A stretch of DNA of 9,060 nt from FW021-bin31 sp964422465 (GTDB lineage: Bacteria > Bacteroidota > Bacteroidia > Chitinophagales > Chitinophagaceae): NCBI GenBank assembly GCA_964422465.1, contig CAYRBD010000113.1, forward strand, positions 1-9,060. The letters run 5' to 3'. Both the position numbers and the translations under genes were made by a program. Below, piece by piece: positions 1-5,959 of this stretch; the first letter of the stretch is position 1; each line of letters opens with the position of its first letter. A model generated the notes under the pieces. The model had not been told where the DNA came from. It ran no database searches and saw nothing but the letters and a program-made list of their open reading frames with translations.

Positions 1-18
1 TAGCCCACCGGTTTCAGG

Positions 19-1128
19 TCAATCCTTTTTGATGCTTTTCACAATAATTTCTGCTGCTTTTTCAGAAGCATTTCCTTCTTCCAACTTTTCCTGCAACAAT
101 TTATAATCTGCAAGTTGCTGTTGCCTTTTGAAGCCATACAAAATGGCCTCCAGTTCCTTCCGCAGTCGTTCAATATTCAAATCTCCCTGAATCAATTCGG
201 GTACTGCTTCCTTATCCAATATGAGATTCACCAAAGAGATATATTTAATCTTGATCAGTTTTTTAGCCAATACGTAGGAAACGGGATTGGCGGTGTAGCA
301 AACAACTTGTGGCACCTCAAAAAGTGCAGTCTCCAGCGTAGCAGTACCGGAAGTTACCAATGCAGCATCGGCCTGTTGCAAAAGTTGATAAGTCTTGTTT
401 TTTACAAAGTTTATGTTCTCAGCCGGGAAACGGGAGACAATAGTTTCATATAAGGCATCCTCCTGCTGAGGGGCTCGTGCTACAACAAAGACATATTCCG
501 GAAAATACCGGATCATCTTTAGCATAATGGGCAGCTTTTTCAGGATTTCCTGCTTTCTGCTACCCGGCAATAATGCAATTATTTTTTTATCTGAAATAGG
601 CTCTCCCGGTCCCTTTTCTTTTGCCTTTTTTATCACCTCAGCCAATGGATGTCCGACATAGTGGACTTTGTAGTCCCATTTATCATAAAACCCTTTTTCA
701 AAAGGCAATATTACAATCATCTCATCTACGCAGCGACGAATTTTTTTTACCCGGCTTTCTTTCCAGGCCCAAACCTGGGGGGAAATATAATAAATCACTT
801 TGAAGCCCTGCTCATGCGCCCATTCTGCGATTCGCAGATTAAATCCCGGGTAATCAATTAAAACAATCGCCTCCGGACTAAACCGCTTAATATCCTCTTT
901 ACAAAAATTAATATTGTTAAAAATAGTACGCAAATGCCCGGCCACTTCAACAAAACCCATGAAAGCCAACTCTTTATAGTGTTTTACGAGTGTAGCGCCT
1001 GCCTCCTGCATAAGTTCACCTCCCCAGCAACGCACTTCGGCATCCTCATCTTTTCGGTGTAATTCTTGAATCAGGTTGCTTCCATGCAGATCACCTGAAG
1101 CTTCTCCTGCTATCACATAGTATTTCAT
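19..1128 (-). CDS. lpxB: Lipid-A-disaccharide synthase LpxB
   Basis: Predicted glycosyltransferase (family GT19) that joins UDP-2,3-diacylglucosamine and lipid X into the lipid A disaccharide, at the cytoplasmic face of the inner membrane. Visible family hallmarks are the N-terminal AGEASGDLHG (residues 7-16), IDYPGFNLRI (91-100), YYISPQVWAWK (113-123), VGHPL (158-162), LLPGSRKQEI (186-195) and the donor-site SGTATLE (260-266). Its 369 residues are close to the usual length of about 380, and both ends look complete. The start at 1128 gives the expected MKYYVIAGEASGD opening. The stop of the upstream beta-oxidation gene lies 6 nt before this start, and AGGAAT around that stop could serve as ribosome binding site, so the two are probably co-transcribed. 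The gene implies a Gram-negative envelope with lipid A. Confidence 0.97.
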   Translation of the reverse strand: MKYYVIAGEASGDLHGSNLIQELHRKDEDAEVRCWGGELMQEAGATLVKHYKELAFMGFVEVAGHLRTIFNNINFCKEDIKRFSPEAIVLIDYPGFNLRIAEWAHEQGFKVIYYISPQVWAWKESRVKKIRRCVDEMIVILPFEKGFYDKWDYKVHYVGHPLAEVIKKAKEKGPGEPISDKKIIALLPGSRKQEILKKLPIMLKMIRYFPEYVFVVARAPQQEDALYETIVSRFPAENINFVKNKTYQLLQQADAALVTSGTATLETALFEVPQVVCYTANPVSYVLAKKLIKIKYISLVNLILDKEAVPELIQGDLNIERLRKELEAILYGFKRQQQLADYKLLQEKLEEGNASEKAAEIIVKSIKKD

Positions 1129-1134
1129 GAAAAG

Positions 1135-3534
1135 CTAATTCCTGATTATTTTCCCTGTTTTGACCAATCCCTGCAGCCGTTCCAGGGTCTTTCTTTCCCC
1201 ACAAAGGCTGATAAAGGCCTCCCGCTCCAAGTCTAACAGGTATTGTTCATTTACTTTAGTCATGGCGGACAAATCCCCGCCGCACATGACATAAGCCAGT
1301 TTTCGGGCCACCTTGGCATCATGTTCTGAAATGAAATTTCCCGTTCTCATGCTGTCAATCCCAATAAGTAAAGCACCCAACCCATCACGGCCTAATACTT
1401 TAATATCCCCTTTCATCACCGGAGGTACATAGCCGGAAGAAACCATTTCCTGCAGTCTCCGTTTTGCATCTGCCAACACCCGTTTCGCATTCATGGAATA
1501 CCGGTCTTTCCCTTTCTCCATCAGGCCCAGTTGATAAGCCTCCGCGGCAGATGTGGATGTTTTTGCCATACCAATAGTCATAAAACGGTTCTGAAGAACT
1601 GGTAACTCAATTTCTCCCTTTTGATAAACAGCTGAAGCCCGCAAGACAAATTCTTTGGTTCCTCCACCTGCAGGAATGATCCCAAGGCCCGTTTCTACCA
1701 AGCCAATATACGTCTCAGCAGTTGCCTGAATGGCATCGGCATGCAGGCTGAACTCGCAACCGCCACCCAGCGTGAGACCATGAGGCGCGGCCACTATCGG
1801 AATATGGGAATAGCGGATGTGCATACTTGTATTCTGAAAAGACCTGATAGCCTGATTCAGTTCATCCCAATCCTGCTCCACCGCCATCATAAAAATAAGC
1901 CCTACATTAGCGCCAGCCGAAAAATTGGTTCCCTCGTTTCCCAGAATCAACCCTGAAAAATCTTTTTCTCCTATCTCAATAGCCTTGTTAATCCCCGTGA
2001 TGACTTCACTGCCAATGGTATTCATTTTGGTTTCCCAATCCAGACAAATGATACCCTCTCCCATATCAGTCAGATGACACACCTGATTTTTCCAAACAAT
2101 ATTTTCTGACAGATTTTCCAGAATAATAAAAGAATCAGAGCCGGGTACTTTTACATAATCTCTGCCTGCCTGATCAAAATATAAACGAGTGCCTTTATGA
2201 ATTTTATAAAAAGAGGCATCTGCTTCCTTTCCCAGGTCTTTAACCCAATCAGCAGCATTAATACCGGCTTTTTCCATATCTTCCAAAGTATCTCTTATCC
2301 CCGGAATGTCCCATATTTCAAACGGTCCCAATTGCCAGCCAAATCCGGCTTTCATCGCTTCATCAATGCGATATAGCTCATCGGCAATCTCAGGGATACG
2401 ATGAGATACATAGGCAAAAAGATGGTAATGAAACAGCCGGAAAAAGTCCCCAACTTTTCCTTCCACCTTAAATAATGCCTGCAGCCTCTTTTTCAGGTCC
2501 TCCTCTGACTTGATGGGGTCAAGTTCAGGAAACCGGGGCTTGTTTCTAGGTTTGTAGGTATCGGATGCAACATCTAAAGTTAGAATTTCCGATCCTTTTT
2601 CTGTTTTCACTTTTTTATAAAACCCACTCCCGGTTTTTGCTCCCAGCCGGTTGTCTGCAACCAGTTTTCTCACAAAGTCCGGCACTTTAAACCATTCCCG
2701 GGCCTCATCCTCAGGACAATTTTCCAACAGATCATCTGCGACCTTTACGAAAGTGTCTATTCCTACTACATCGCAAGTCCTGAAAGTAGCCGACTTGGGA
2801 TGACCAATCAGGGTGCCGGTGAGTGCATCTGCCTCATCAATGTTTAAATCCAGTTGCTCCATCAGATGAAAAACTGCCATCATAGAAAAAACCCCCACCC
2901 TGTTTGCAATAAAAGCCGGGGTATCTTTACAAAGAACAGTCGTTTTACCCAGATAGAGATCGCCAAAATGAAGGAGAAAGTCTGTCACCTCCGAAGCTGT
3001 ACTTTTGGTAGGAATCACTTCTAATAACTGAAGATATCGGGGCGGATTAAAGAAATGTGCCCCGCAAAAATTCTTTTTAAAGTCCTCACTTCGGCCCTCA
3101 ATTAATAAATTAACCGGAATACCGGAGGTATTGGAAGTTATTAAAGTTCCCTCTTTGCGGAATTGTTCTACCCGTTCATAAAGTTGTTTTTTAATACCCA
3201 GGTTTTCCGTAACAGCTTCTATCACCCAGTCACAATCCGATATTTTCTTGAGATCATCCTCCAGGTTACCGGTCTGGATGAGCGATAAAACTTCTTTGGT
3301 AAAGACCGGAGCAGGCTTGGATTTTACAGTAGATTCCAGTGCCTTGTTTACAATGCGGTTACGAACAACCGGATGCTCCAGATCATACTCTTTTTTTTGT
3401 TCTTCCGGAGTCAACTCCCGGGGAACAATATCCAGAAGCAAAGCGGGTATGCCTGCATTGGCAAAATGACAGGCAATACGTGAGCCCATCACTCCCGAAC
3501 CTAAAACCGCCACTTTATTGATTTGTCTGCTCAT
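1135..3534 (-). CDS. Bifunctional 3-hydroxyacyl-CoA dehydrogenase / enoyl-CoA hydratase (FadN/FadB-like)
   Basis: Predicted cytoplasmic beta-oxidation enzyme hydrating enoyl-CoA and oxidising 3-hydroxyacyl-CoA with NAD+. The N-terminal Rossmann motif is GSGVMGSRIA (residues 12-21). The dehydrogenase catalytic set appears present: Ser137 in SNTSG, His160 in AHFFNPP, Glu172 in LLEVI and Asn211 in ANRVG. The dehydrogenase C-terminal region runs to about 310, with a second degenerate copy at roughly 355-430. The crotonase domain fills about 485-700, with an oxyanion-hole region NFSAGANVG (537-545), GGGCEF containing Glu594, and VETGLGIIPAGGGT containing Glu614, so both hydratase glutamates are kept. 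The order dehydrogenase then hydratase is that of Bacillus FadN and the reverse of Escherichia coli FadB. The start at 3534 sits just before the NAD-binding strand, as the family expects. It is probably the first gene of an operon with lpxB. Chain-length preference cannot be read from sequence. Confidence 0.93.
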   Translation of the reverse strand: MSRQINKVAVLGSGVMGSRIACHFANAGIPALLLDIVPRELTPEEQKKEYDLEHPVVRNRIVNKALESTVKSKPAPVFTKEVLSLIQTGNLEDDLKKISDCDWVIEAVTENLGIKKQLYERVEQFRKEGTLITSNTSGIPVNLLIEGRSEDFKKNFCGAHFFNPPRYLQLLEVIPTKSTASEVTDFLLHFGDLYLGKTTVLCKDTPAFIANRVGVFSMMAVFHLMEQLDLNIDEADALTGTLIGHPKSATFRTCDVVGIDTFVKVADDLLENCPEDEAREWFKVPDFVRKLVADNRLGAKTGSGFYKKVKTEKGSEILTLDVASDTYKPRNKPRFPELDPIKSEEDLKKRLQALFKVEGKVGDFFRLFHYHLFAYVSHRIPEIADELYRIDEAMKAGFGWQLGPFEIWDIPGIRDTLEDMEKAGINAADWVKDLGKEADASFYKIHKGTRLYFDQAGRDYVKVPGSDSFIILENLSENIVWKNQVCHLTDMGEGIICLDWETKMNTIGSEVITGINKAIEIGEKDFSGLILGNEGTNFSAGANVGLIFMMAVEQDWDELNQAIRSFQNTSMHIRYSHIPIVAAPHGLTLGGGCEFSLHADAIQATAETYIGLVETGLGIIPAGGGTKEFVLRASAVYQKGEIELPVLQNRFMTIGMAKTSTSAAEAYQLGLMEKGKDRYSMNAKRVLADAKRRLQEMVSSGYVPPVMKGDIKVLGRDGLGALLIGIDSMRTGNFISEHDAKVARKLAYVMCGGDLSAMTKVNEQYLLDLEREAFISLCGERKTLERLQGLVKTGKIIRN

Positions 3535-3549
3535 AAGAAATTACTTTAA

Positions 3550-3568
3550 ACAAATGTAACCAATTTGT
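3550..3568. repeat. 6-bp inverted repeat over the divergent promoter region
   Basis: ACAAAT (3550-3555) and ATTTGT (3563-3568) are perfect reverse complements separated by 7 nt. The repeat covers the candidate -7 box of the minus-strand operon, a suitable place for a dimeric repressor. Arms this short in AT-rich DNA may be chance. Confidence 0.35.
3551..3558 (-). promoter_or_regulatory. Candidate Bacteroidota -7 box for the beta-oxidation/lpxB operon
   Basis: Read on the minus strand this is TACATTTG, a full match to the Bacteroidota TAnnTTTG -7 consensus, 16 nt upstream of the start at 3534. That would leave an untranslated leader of only about 10 nt. I see no good -33 TTG at the expected distance, so the support is the -7 box and its position alone. 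An inverted repeat (3550-3568) overlaps it. Confidence 0.45.
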
Positions 3569-3603
3569 GGATAACCGCCCCCTTTTATCCCTCATATAAT
3601 CTG

Positions 3604-3611
3604 TAACTTTG
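3604..3611 (+). promoter_or_regulatory. Candidate -7 box (TAACTTTG) immediately before the small membrane protein gene
   Basis: TAACTTTG matches the Bacteroidota TAnnTTTG consensus fully and ends only 5 nt before the ATG at 3617. A transcript starting about 5-7 nt downstream of the box would begin at or beside the start codon, so the mRNA could be leaderless or nearly so. No clear -33 TTG lies 19-23 nt upstream; only the T-rich 3583-3588 is near that distance. Confidence 0.45.
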
Positions 3612-3616
3612 CAAGG

Positions 3617-3793
3617 ATGAACAAAATCTGGGATCAAATACTGCGCTATCTTTTTCTGAAAAAGAAGGATCCGAATGCACCTAAAACCACTTATGTGAAA
3701 ATGATGCATGGAATGAACCGGATTTCCATTCTGCTTTTTCTGGTCTGTATCATTATCCTGCTGGTCAGGCTTTTTAAATACCTTTTTAAATGA
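3617..3793 (+). CDS. Small single-pass membrane protein (58 aa), DUF6728-like
   Basis: A 58-residue protein of unknown function. It opens MNKIWDQILRYLFL, continues with a basic and polar stretch KKKDPNAPKTTY (residues 15-26), and has one strongly hydrophobic segment at about 37-51 (ISILLFLVCIIILLV), ending in the basic tail RLFKYLFK. It is therefore predicted to span the inner membrane once. There is no signal peptidase or lipobox motif. The pattern of an aromatic N-terminus, a KKDPNAPKTT-like linker and one helix resembles a short Bacteroidota family that I recall as DUF6728; this is from memory and unverified. Its TGA overlaps the ATG of the next gene (ATGA at 3790-3793), indicating translational coupling and a shared transcript. 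Confidence 0.8.
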   Translation: MNKIWDQILRYLFLKKKDPNAPKTTYVKMMHGMNRISILLFLVCIIILLVRLFKYLFK

Positions 3794-4629
3794 ATGTACC
3801 ACCACCTTCTTTATGGGATAATCTGGATCTGGAAAGAGGGCTGGATCACCTCGCAAAGTTGCAAATGGAAGAAGCTCTGGTGCAACTCAATAGAGCTCTT
3901 AATTCTTCTATTAACAGGGAAGATACCCAAAAAACCATAGACGCAACCCAATATTGGCAGCCAAAAATAGCCGGAGCACTAGCGAGTAAAGATTCTCCGG
4001 ATATCGCAGGCCTGCTGTCAGATTTTGGAAAATTTCTTTTCATCCCCCGCCTGTCTGGTTTTAGAAAAAGTTTGATTGGATTTATCGCTGATTGCGAAAT
4101 GGAAAAGCGAGAGACCGATTTCTCTGAAGTCCAGACTATCTTTGATTTATTGCTCCAATCAAAGAATTTTAAAAAAGCGGAGCACCTTATGCTGTTTCTC
4201 ATAAAGCGCCATCCTCAGAAAGGGGATTTACTGTATTTTCTGGCACAAGCTCAATGGTTAAAAGGGGAAAAAGGGAAGGCAAAAAAGAGCTATCTTATGG
4301 CCTTATTGAAAGCCCCGGGAAGCGCATTAGCAGATCGAATCGAATATAAAGAATTAAGAAAAATTGTGGAACAATCGGGCTTTGCTTTAGCGCCTGCCCA
4401 TGGCTGGATTCAGGGTATTCTGCCTCTATATTCCTCTCCAGATGAGATATCCGCTCAGGACGAATCTCATCAAATGGCTTTAAATGGCTACTACCATCTA
4501 CTGCAAGCTCACCGTAGTTTAGAAAAGAACGACACCAAATCATCTGTTTATCATCGAAAAAAACTAAAAGAAGAAACGCCGGAGCTCTATAAGGCTTATT
4601 TTGAGATGCTGGAAAAACGCGGAAAATGA
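3790..4629 (+). CDS. TPR-like protein of unknown function
   Basis: A 279-residue helical protein without signal peptide or membrane segment, so probably cytoplasmic. Residues about 17-38 (HLAKLQMEEALVQLNRAL begins at His20) resemble a TPR-type helical pair. Residues about 118-175 look like two consecutive TPR units, with KNFKKAEHLMLFLIKRHP then LLYFLAQAQWLKGEKGKAKK and SYLMALLKAPG. TPR units usually form protein-binding surfaces; no catalytic motif is visible. The start at 3790 overlaps the stop of the upstream membrane-protein gene by 4 nt, so the two products may act together, for instance with the small membrane protein as anchor, which is inference. The C-terminus is lysine-rich. I do not recognise a named family. 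Confidence 0.85.
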   Translation: MNVPPPSLWDNLDLERGLDHLAKLQMEEALVQLNRALNSSINREDTQKTIDATQYWQPKIAGALASKDSPDIAGLLSDFGKFLFIPRLSGFRKSLIGFIADCEMEKRETDFSEVQTIFDLLLQSKNFKKAEHLMLFLIKRHPQKGDLLYFLAQAQWLKGEKGKAKKSYLMALLKAPGSALADRIEYKELRKIVEQSGFALAPAHGWIQGILPLYSSPDEISAQDESHQMALNGYYHLLQAHRSLEKNDTKSSVYHRKKLKEETPELYKAYFEMLEKRGK

Positions 4630-4667
4630 CTTACAGGCAGCTGCAAGCGGCTCTGTTTTAATCATAA

Positions 4668-4700
4668 TTTTCTCAGAATAAAAGAAAATAGGTACATTTA
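4668..4700 (+). promoter_or_regulatory. Weak candidate promoter before the 152-aa gene
   Basis: TACATTTA (4693-4700) matches TAnnTTTG except for the last base. A T-rich TTTT (4668-4671) lies 21 nt upstream, where a -33 element would be expected. It would give a leader of roughly 10-15 nt before the ATG at 4720. The match is weak, and read-through from the TPR-like gene is an alternative. Confidence 0.25.
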
Positions 4701-4719
4701 TCTTGCAAAATCAAAAGTT

Positions 4720-5178
4720 ATGCATCCTTACGTCCCTTTTCTTATCGAGGACATTCAGGCGGCAGAACGCCCGGAAGGTCCGATGGAGGAATTTGTTTCC
4801 CAAAGTTTTGAAGAAGAGATGGAAGCCATAGAGCGCTGGGTTTGTGGAGAAGACGAGCCTCACCAGTCATTTGGCGCTTATTGCGGTCTTTCACCCGAAG
4901 ATTTTCCACCGGCAGAGCAGCTGAGCGATCGAGATATCAGTTTGGTTTGTAATGCCTTTGAACATCTGCTTTTTACCTGGAATGCAGATATTGATTTACC
5001 AGATAACCTCCCCCCTCATACTCGATATAAATTAACTGTAAATACCTTAACAGAAGGCTTTGTTCCGGTAAATAGTGGCATTATGACCTTTGACTTCTGT
5101 AGTGGTTATGCACCTGATTGTGCTCTTGGAAAATATTGCCGCTGCCTGGATTACTGGTATAAAGAGAGAGATGAATGA
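4720..5178 (+). CDS. Conserved hypothetical protein with Cys-rich C-terminus (152 aa)
   Basis: A soluble acidic protein of unknown function, with no signal peptide or membrane segment. The N-terminal third is rich in Glu and contains an amphipathic stretch FEEEMEAIERW (30-40). The centre has FGAYCGLSPEDFPPAEQLSD (51-70) and an aromatic segment FEHLLFTWNADIDLPDNLPP (80-99). The C-terminus FDFCSGYAPDCALGKYC (124-140) plus RCLDYW places cysteines at 127, 134, 140 and 142 in a C-x6-C-x5-C-x-C arrangement, which could bind a metal or form disulfides. I recall similar proteins in Bacteroidota genomes, all unannotated, so I give no function. No clear Shine-Dalgarno sequence precedes the ATG, which is usual in this phylum. 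The region between this stop and about 5205 is non-coding. Confidence 0.85.
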   Translation: MHPYVPFLIEDIQAAERPEGPMEEFVSQSFEEEMEAIERWVCGEDEPHQSFGAYCGLSPEDFPPAEQLSDRDISLVCNAFEHLLFTWNADIDLPDNLPPHTRYKLTVNTLTEGFVPVNSGIMTFDFCSGYAPDCALGKYCRCLDYWYKERDE

Positions 5179-5229
5179 TTTTGTTTTGTGTGATTTATTA
5201 AATAACATCTGCTGGTATGGTATAATGAA

Positions 5230-5454
5230 ATGCTAAAACGGGAATTTGATAATTTAAACGAATTGAAAGCAATGTACGAAAATGCAAGTATTGTAAATAG
5301 TCAAAGGGTAGTTTTTAACATAAAAGGAAACGACTATCGGTTAGTCGTTTCCTTCAATTTTAGAAGAAGGGCCTGTTATACTTTTTGGTTTGGCACTCAT
5401 AAAGAATATGATAAAATAGATGTAGCAACTATAAAATATAGTCTGAACTTATAA
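5230..5454 (+). CDS. higB: HigB-family toxin, N-terminally truncated (type II toxin-antitoxin)
   Basis: Resembles HigB toxins of the RelE-like fold, which cleave mRNA at the ribosome. The diagnostic core is clear: RVVFNIKGNDYRLVVSFNF (residues 26-44) followed by FGTHKEYDKIDVATI (54-68). Family members usually have about 95-100 residues; this ORF has 74. In-frame codons upstream of the ATG (5206-5229) still encode HLLVWYNE, matching the family's conserved Trp-Tyr segment, but an in-frame TAA at 5203-5205 closes the frame and no ATG or other obvious start precedes it. The usual first 20 or so residues are absent in all frames that I checked. The toxin may therefore be a remnant or a shortened form started at 5230. 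The antitoxin gene follows after 10 nt. A perfect 13-bp hairpin lies inside the gene. Base composition is more AT-rich than the neighbouring genes. Confidence 0.8.
   Translation: MLKREFDNLNELKAMYENASIVNSQRVVFNIKGNDYRLVVSFNFRRRACYTFWFGTHKEYDKIDVATIKYSLNL
5324..5354 (+). repeat. Perfect 13-bp inverted repeat (5-nt loop) inside higB
   Basis: AAGGAAACGACTA (5324-5336) and TAGTCGTTTCCTT (5342-5354) are exact reverse complements around the loop TCGGT. The structure falls on the codons for the conserved KGNDYRLVVSF segment of the toxin. In the mRNA it would form a stable stem-loop in mid-gene. No T-tract follows, so it does not look like an intrinsic terminator. Confidence 0.9.
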
Positions 5455-5464
5455 AGTAAACGAT

Positions 5465-5770
5465 ATGAACTTGGAAGTAATAAAAACAGAAGCAGAACAT
5501 AAAAAAGCCGTTAAACGGGCTATGGAAATATTTCATGCCAGCCCTGATACAGCAGAAGATGACGAATTGGGGGTATTACTCTTATTAATAAAAGATTACG
5601 AAGATAGGACAATAAGGATGCCCGAAGTAGATGTATTGGATTTAAGTAGAGAAAAAATGAAAGAGCAAGGGTTAAGAAATAAAGACATAGAACAACCCAT
5701 CATAGGTAGCAAAGGACACGTTTCCTCTATCCTTTCAGGCAGAAGAGAAATAACACTAAAGACAATATAA
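5465..5770 (+). CDS. higA: HigA-family antitoxin, C-terminally truncated
   Basis: Resembles the HigA antitoxin of the XRE/HTH class that normally binds HigB and represses its own operon. The N-terminal portion (residues 1-47) carries the family pattern of an alternating charged start, then PDTAEDDELGVLLLLIKDYE (27-46). A DNA-binding helix-turn-helix follows at about 60-101, with REKMKEQGL, the recognition region IGSKGHVSSILSGRREITL and a final KTI. Bacteroidota homologues normally continue for roughly 15-20 residues after this point, the last helix; here TAA follows at once, giving 101 residues. In the HTH the usual Gln-Lys-Asp-Leu is replaced by RNKDIEQPI. The gene lies 10 nt after higB, consistent with one operon, and its stop is 5 nt from the 3' end of a convergent tRNA-Arg. 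Whether the shortened protein still folds is unclear. Confidence 0.85.
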   Translation: MNLEVIKTEAEHKKAVKRAMEIFHASPDTAEDDELGVLLLLIKDYEDRTIRMPEVDVLDLSREKMKEQGLRNKDIEQPIIGSKGHVSSILSGRREITLKTI

Positions 5771-5775
5771 TAGTG

Positions 5776-5849
5776 TAGTCCGGATGCGATTCGAACGCAT
5801 GACCCACAGCTTAGAAGGCTGTTGCTCTATCCAGCTGAGCTACCGGACC
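5776..5849 (-). tRNA. tRNA-Arg (anticodon UCU)
   Basis: The minus strand folds as a standard 74-nt cloverleaf. The parts are acceptor GGTCCGG/CCGGACT, D-arm GCTC/GAGC, anticodon stem ACAGC/GCTGT with loop CTTCTAA (anticodon TCT, decoding AGA), variable GGGTC, T-stem ATGCG/CGCAT with loop TTCGAAT, and discriminator A. CCA is not encoded. Position 1:72 is a G-U wobble rather than a Watson-Crick pair; all other acceptor positions pair. The 3' end faces the truncated higA gene, which runs toward it. tRNA 3' ends are frequent integrase targets, which fits the foreign look of the adjacent toxin-antitoxin pair. Confidence 0.97.
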
Positions 5850-5867
5850 AATTCTAAGAATGAAGGG

Positions 5868-5899
5868 CAAAATTATGTAAATATTTAGTCTCTAACCAA
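5868..5899 (-). promoter_or_regulatory. Candidate promoter for tRNA-Arg
   Basis: On the minus strand TAATTTTG (5875 down to 5868) matches the TAnnTTTG -7 consensus, and TTG (5899 down to 5897) lies 21 nt upstream as a -33 element. Initiation would fall near 5861, about a dozen bases before the mature tRNA 5' end at 5849. Both elements and the spacing agree with the Bacteroidota housekeeping promoter. Confidence 0.6.
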
Positions 5900-5922
5900 T
5901 AAACCAAAGGTTTTTTTAGAGA
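5889..5922. repeat. Nested inverted repeat between the tRNA and the deaminase gene
   Basis: Outer arms TCTCTAA (5889-5895) and TTAGAGA (5916-5922) enclose inner arms AAACC (5901-5905) and GGTTT (5909-5913) with an AAA loop. On the plus strand a T-run (5911-5917) follows the inner stem, a weak terminator-like arrangement that could stop transcripts from higBA. On the minus strand it lies downstream of the deaminase gene and overlaps the -33 region of the tRNA promoter. Confidence 0.4.
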
Positions 5923-5959
5923 TTTTGCACCAACTTTAATACTATATTATAAAAAAAGG

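Noticed and set aside
115..453. 112-aa plus-strand open frame
   Set aside because: Antisense to lpxB, whose motifs are unmistakable.
3515..3856. 113-aa minus-strand open frame across the divergent promoter region
   Set aside because: It lies antisense to the 58-aa membrane protein gene and overlaps the start of the beta-oxidation gene. Its sequence has no recognisable motif, and the plus-strand reading has the ATGA coupling and a clear transmembrane segment.
3846..4202. 118-aa minus-strand open frame
   Set aside because: Antisense shadow of the TPR-like gene; no start context or family features.
4630..4672. Possible terminator with GCAGCTGC and a following TTTTA after the TPR-like gene
   Set aside because: The best stem is only three or four base pairs with mismatches, too weak to call.
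5221..5226. TATAAT just before the higB start as a sigma70-type -10
   Set aside because: No -35 at 16-19 nt, Bacteroidota use a different consensus, and these bases encode the conserved Tyr-Asn of the toxin.
5776..5849. Duplicate of the tRNA 3' end as an attachment-site direct repeat
   Set aside because: I looked for a second copy of the tRNA 3' segment in the window and found none, so only a solo site can be claimed.
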